64,000 nt of DNA from Verrucomicrobiota bacterium (GTDB lineage Bacteria > Verrucomicrobiota > Verrucomicrobiia > Opitutales > Opitutaceae), in assembly GCA_023428905.1 (NCBI GenBank), contig JAEYWP010000014.1, positions 46,619 to 110,618 on the forward strand. The letters are read 5' to 3'. Made by a program: the position numbers and the translations under genes. Below, in pieces: positions 60,746 to 64,000 of this stretch. The stretch's first letter is position 1. Each line of letters starts with the position of its first letter. The notes beneath the pieces are model-generated. The model did not search any database. It was not told the DNA's origin and saw only the letters and a list, made by a program, of their open reading frames with translations.

Positions 60746-61978
60746 ATGAAAATCGTCCTCGCATACTCGGGCGGCCTCGACACCTCCGTCATCGTCAAAT
60801 GGCTCAAGGAGACCTACGACGCTGAGATCATCACCTTCGCGGCCGACATCGGCCAGGAGGAGGAACTGAAGGGCCTTCCCCAGAAGGCGCGGAAGACCGG
60901 CGCCTCGAAGCACTACACCCTCGACCTGGTGGAGGAGTTCGCCCGTGACTTCATCTACCCGATGGTCCGCGCCAACGCCGTCTACGAGGGCCAGTATTAC
61001 CTCGGCACCTCCATCGCCCGCCCGCTGATCGCGAAAGCGCAGCTGGACATCGCTCGTAAGGAGAAAGCGGATACGGTGGCGCACGGCGCGACCGGCAAGG
61101 GCAACGACCAGTGCCGTTTCGAGCTGACCTACGCCGCGATGGCTCCCCAGCTCGAGGTCATCGCCCCCTGGAAGATCGACTCCTTCCGCGAGCTCTTCCC
61201 CGGCCGCGCGGAAATGATCGCCTACTGCCAGCAGCACAAGATCCCGGTCGAGGCCTCGCTGAAGAAGCCGTATTCGATGGATCGCAACCTCCTCCACATC
61301 TCCTACGAGGCCGGCATCCTCGAGGACCCGTGGTTCGACCCCACCACTCCGGAGAACAAGGGCATGTTCAAGCTCTCCGTCTCGCCGGAGGACGCCCCGA
61401 ACAAGGCGGAATACGTGGAGCTGGATTTTGTGAAGGGCGACTGCGTGGCGGTGAACGGGAAGAAGCTTTCCCCCGCCGGCGTGATGAAGGCCCTCAACAA
61501 GCTGGGTGGAAAACACGGCGTCGGCCGCGTCGACCTGGTGGAGAATCGCTTTGTCGGGATGAAGAGCCGCGGCGTCTATGAGACCCCGGGTGGCACCATC
61601 CTGATGCATGCCCACCGCCAGATCGAAACCCTGACGATGGACCGCGAGGTCATGCACCTGCGCGACTCCCTGATCCCGAAGTACGCCGAGCTGGTGTATT
61701 ACGGCTTCTGGTTCGCCCCCGAACGCGAGGCGCTGCAGGCCCTGGTCGACGAGTCGCAGAAATACGTCACCGGGACCGTCCGCCTGAAGCTCTACAAGGG
61801 CAACGTCATCACCTGCGGCCGCCGCTCCAAGTATTCGATGTACGACCCGCACATCGCGTCGATGGAAGGCGTGAAGAGCAGCTACAACCAGAACGACGCC
61901 ACCGGCTTCATCCGGTTGAATGGCCTGCGCCTGCGCGCCCGCTACGCCGCCCAGAACGGCCCCATCACCGGCCGCTGA
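60746..61978 (+). CDS. argG: Argininosuccinate synthase
   Basis: Joins citrulline and aspartate with ATP to form argininosuccinate. 410 residues. The P-loop-type KIVLAYSGGLDTSVIVKWL, FAADIGQEEEL, GATGKGNDQCRFELTY, and the substrate segment DRNLLHISYEAGILEDPW are highly conserved. The downstream argH needed to finish arginine is not in the window. It is expressed as a single-gene unit: an AT-rich upstream region, a leader hairpin, and a strong terminator. Confidence 0.98.
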   Translation: MKIVLAYSGGLDTSVIVKWLKETYDAEIITFAADIGQEEELKGLPQKARKTGASKHYTLDLVEEFARDFIYPMVRANAVYEGQYYLGTSIARPLIAKAQLDIARKEKADTVAHGATGKGNDQCRFELTYAAMAPQLEVIAPWKIDSFRELFPGRAEMIAYCQQHKIPVEASLKKPYSMDRNLLHISYEAGILEDPWFDPTTPENKGMFKLSVSPEDAPNKAEYVELDFVKGDCVAVNGKKLSPAGVMKALNKLGGKHGVGRVDLVENRFVGMKSRGVYETPGGTILMHAHRQIETLTMDREVMHLRDSLIPKYAELVYYGFWFAPEREALQALVDESQKYVTGTVRLKLYKGNVITCGRRSKYSMYDPHIASMEGVKSSYNQNDATGFIRLNGLRLRARYAAQNGPITGR

Positions 61979-62308
61979 GGCGCGCTTCTCGCTCTGTTTC
62001 ACGAACGCCGTGACCTTGCCGTCACGGCGTTTTTTTTTCCAGGAGGTGGGCGCGGGCTAGCCATGCGCCTTGAGCGTCTGATCGCGATTGTCGGCCACGC
62101 CCAGGCGGACAGCGATTGCATCGGCTGCGGAGGTCGAGGGGCGCCCGTGGCGTCGGTGTCGACGGGCCTTCCGCTCCTCGCGCCCGGATCCGATACATTG
62201 AGCCATCGCACGCTTGCTGCGGACACATGTCCGAGTTAACGGTGGGGGGTCGCTGGTTTGAACCCCGCCGCGTCCTCCGATGTGGCGCAGGCCTGCGGCT
62301 GTCTCACC
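61979..62308. other. 330-bp intergenic stretch between argG and uxaC
   Basis: The first 60 bp hold the argG terminator. The rest has no supported gene; it includes a tRNA-like string around 62219-62280 (palindrome CGGACACATGTCCG and GGTTTGAACCCC) that cannot fold as a full tRNA. No promoter motif stands out. Confidence 0.55.
62005..62038 (+). terminator. Rho-independent terminator of argG
   Basis: ACGCCGTGAC (62005-62014) pairs with GTCACGGCGT (62021-62030), followed by nine T residues. Confidence 0.95.
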
Positions 62309-63727
62309 ATGACTCCCACGCCCTTCCTCCCGGACGATTTTCTCCTCAACACCGAGTGGGCTCGGTTGCTGTATTTCGAGCACGCGGCGCCGCAGCCGAT
62401 CTTTGATTACCACTGTCACCTGCCGCCGGACCAAATCGCCGGCAACCGCCAGTTTGAAAATCTTTACCAGGTCTGGCTCGCCGGTGATCATTACAAGTGG
62501 CGCGCGATGCGCTCGAACGGCGTCTCTGAGGACCTGATCACTGGCGCCAATACCTCGGACTACGACAAGTTCCTCGCCTATGCGCGCACGGTTCCGCAAA
62601 CCCTGCGCAACCCGCTGTACCACTGGTCCCACCTCGAGCTCCGGCGGTATTTCGGGATCAACGAGATCATCAACGAGGCCAGTGCGCCGAGGATCTGGGA
62701 GCAGGCCAACGAGCGCCTCCGCACGCCCGAGCGGTCCGTCCACGGGATCCTCACGTCCAGCCGCGTCAAGGTGGTCTGCACCACCGACGATCCGGTGGAC
62801 GACCTCGCCCACCATCAGGCGATCGCGCGCAGCGGTTTGGGCACGCGGGTGTATCCGACCTTCCGACCGGACAAGGCCATGGCGGTGCACGCCCCCGCGG
62901 TGTTTAACGCCTGGTGCGACCAGCTCTCCGCCCGCTCCGGGGTGGAGGTGCGTGATCTCGCCTCGTTCTGCGAGGGCATCCGGCGCCGGCATGATTTCTT
63001 TCACTCCGTGGGCGGACGGCTTTCCGACCACGGACTGGAGGCCATTCCGGACGTGGACTGCACCGAGCGCGAGGCCGCCGCCATCTTCAACGCAGCCCGT
63101 AGTGGCGCGGCGGCGACGCCGGACCAGGTCGCCAAGTTCACCTGGTACGTCATGCTTTTCCTTGGCCAGCTCGACGCGGAGAAAGGCTGGACCAAACAGC
63201 TCCACCTCGGCGCCCTGCGCAACAACAACAGCCGGCTCCTCAAGCGCCTCGGCGCCGATGCCGGGGTCGACTCGATCGGCGATTTCCCGCAGGCGCGGGG
63301 GCTGGCGCGTTACCTCGACCGGCTCGACCAGGAGGACAAGCTACCCAAGGTCGTGCTCTACAATCTGAATCCGGCGGACAACTACATCTTCGCCACCATG
63401 ATCGGCAACTTCCAGGACGGCCGCATCCCGGGGAAACTCCAGTTCGGCTCCGGCTGGTGGTTCCTCGACCAAAAGGAGGGCATGGAGTGGCAGTTGAACG
63501 CGCTCTCCCAGTTGGGTCTCCTCAGTCGTTTTGTCGGCATGCTCACGGACTCGCGCAGCTTCCTCAGTTATGTCCGCCACGAGTACTTCCGCCGCCTCCT
63601 CTGCTCGATGCTCGGAGCCGACATCCAGGCCGGCCTGATCCCCGCGGACCGCGCCCTGGTCGGCGGTATGGTGGAGGATATCTGCTACCGCAACGCCGCT
63701 GGGTATTTCGGGCTCAAGGTCGACTGA
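62309..63727 (+). CDS. uxaC: Glucuronate isomerase
   Basis: Uronate isomerase, converting D-glucuronate to D-fructuronate or D-galacturonate to D-tagaturonate, the first step of hexuronate use. 472 residues, the usual size, with the metal-binding HCHLPP motif near residue 34 (FDYHCHLPPDQIAGN), VVCTTDDPVDDLAHH, TFRPDKAM and KVVLYNLNPADNY. The ATG at 62309 gives TPTPFLPDDFLLNTEWARLL, the conserved start. No other hexuronate genes are adjacent, so the pathway must be spread elsewhere. It likely lets the cell use pectin- or glucuronan-derived acids. Confidence 0.97.
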   Translation: MTPTPFLPDDFLLNTEWARLLYFEHAAPQPIFDYHCHLPPDQIAGNRQFENLYQVWLAGDHYKWRAMRSNGVSEDLITGANTSDYDKFLAYARTVPQTLRNPLYHWSHLELRRYFGINEIINEASAPRIWEQANERLRTPERSVHGILTSSRVKVVCTTDDPVDDLAHHQAIARSGLGTRVYPTFRPDKAMAVHAPAVFNAWCDQLSARSGVEVRDLASFCEGIRRRHDFFHSVGGRLSDHGLEAIPDVDCTEREAAAIFNAARSGAAATPDQVAKFTWYVMLFLGQLDAEKGWTKQLHLGALRNNNSRLLKRLGADAGVDSIGDFPQARGLARYLDRLDQEDKLPKVVLYNLNPADNYIFATMIGNFQDGRIPGKLQFGSGWWFLDQKEGMEWQLNALSQLGLLSRFVGMLTDSRSFLSYVRHEYFRRLLCSMLGADIQAGLIPADRALVGGMVEDICYRNAAGYFGLKVD

Positions 63728-63786
63728 GGCGACGCACGCGGCGTAGGGGCAAGCCGGCTACATCGGAGACGCTGCGAAGTACGTCC

Positions 63787-63870
63787 ACTGTCGCAGATGA
63801 TCCCCTGTCGCTGGCGACCCCACGTCGCTGGCGACCCGGTGGTGGGGATGGTTCCACGTCGCCGACGATC
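63787..63870. repeat. Imperfect tandem repeats with internal palindromes
   Basis: GTCGCTGGCGACCC occurs at 63807-63820 and 63824-63837 (17-bp period); each unit is a palindrome (GTCGC-TG-GCGAC). Related GTCGCAGATGATCC (about 63790) and GTCGCCGACGATCC (about 63858) flank them. No gene is present downstream of uxaC. Confidence 0.65.
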
Positions 63871-63890
63871 CGTCTTCGCCGGAGATTTGT

Positions 63891-63915
63891 TGTAGGCGGG
63901 TACCCTCACCCCGCG
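63891..63915 (+). repeat. REP-like sequence, second copy
   Basis: GTAGGCGGGTACCCTCACCC with a following CGCG closely matches the left half of the inverted repeat at 18888-18911 (CAGGCGGGGTGCC then TTCACCCCGCG). Here no matching right half is seen. Confidence 0.5.
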
Positions 63916-64000
63916 CCGTGCAACGCAAGCCCCCGCGCCTGCGACGCGGGCGTTTCGTTTCAATTCCACGCCCGCGTCACGCCCATCGTTACCCCCCCCC

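Noticed and set aside
62219..62285. tRNA-like string (CACATGTCCGAGTT, GGTTTGAACCCC, closing CGTCCTCC) upstream of uxaC
   Set aside because: It resembles the D- and T-arms of a serine-type tRNA, but no anticodon arm and no full acceptor pairing can be built in the available length; at best a decayed remnant.
63787..63870. CRISPR array
   Set aside because: Units are adjacent, about 17 bp apart, without unique spacers and with no cas genes in the window.
63992..64000. Run of nine C residues at the very end
   Set aside because: Could be a contig edge or a sequencing artefact; no biological meaning can be given from one end.

Overview
The window is GC-rich bacterial DNA that reads as chromosome of a flagellated, two-membrane member of Verrucomicrobiota, most likely Opitutaceae. 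Reasons: a stand-alone SWIB-domain protein (typical of Chlamydiae/Verrucomicrobia), a DUF5069 domain (a family I associate with Opitutaceae), flagellar L- and P-ring genes (FlgH/FlgI) showing an outer membrane, many starts without a Shine-Dalgarno sequence, and intergenic 'CACGGATGAACACGGAT'-type repeats common in this phylum. The placement is inference; there is no rRNA gene to settle it. I see no tRNA, rRNA, CRISPR array, prophage or intact insertion sequence.

Layout. 1-5.1 kb: a GH13 alpha-amylase cut by the window edge, an entericidin-like lipoprotein, an orphan protein, an aldo/keto reductase and a 3-hydroxyisobutyrate-dehydrogenase-like enzyme. 5.2-12.2 kb: a same-strand block holding a DUF748/AsmA-like protein, a PspA/IM30 protein (ESCRT-III superfamily), a solute-binding/OmpA fusion, a coiled-coil membrane protein, a two-module AAA+ ATPase and a small membrane protein. 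This is the best candidate for an under-described system (envelope stress or membrane remodelling). 12.3-18.9 kb: a lysine-rich basic protein, uracil phosphoribosyltransferase with a nucleoside deoxyribosyltransferase-like gene, a penicillin-acylase-family hydrolase coupled to a DUF5069-gluconokinase fusion, and a stand-alone SIR2-like protein. 19-28.9 kb: MscS channel, TerC, DCC-family protein, a tandem pair of Hsp20 genes, MalY/PatB lyase, DusB, MarC, and a proline-rich membrane protein; the intergenic spaces here carry the dispersed repeats.

28.9-37.9 kb: a minus-strand flagellar run, flgF-flgG-flgA-flgH-flgI-rod-binding protein-flgN-flgK-flgL-fliW-csrA-flagellin. A good sigma-54 -24/-12 match lies just before flgF, and fliW-csrA-flagellin form a compact regulatory unit with csrA overlapping flagellin by four bases. 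38.1-42.5 kb: a small secreted protein, then two coupled half-size ABC exporters that look like an asymmetric heterodimer. 42.6-50.2 kb: SWIB protein, hybrid histidine kinase with a degenerate receiver, a helical secreted protein, a two-domain PPK2 enzyme, an EamA transporter and transaldolase. 50.2-53.9 kb: tRNA nucleotidyltransferase coupled to a DUF423 protein, a TorF-type porin, and ribosomal proteins L13 and S9.

54.1-62.0 kb: arginine biosynthesis, with argC, argB, argD, argF and argG on the plus strand, argJ on the minus strand, and a pseudopilin gene between argF and argG; argH is not in the window. Together these take glutamate to argininosuccinate. 62.3-63.7 kb: glucuronate isomerase uxaC, followed by palindromic repeats and a REP-like sequence up to the window end.
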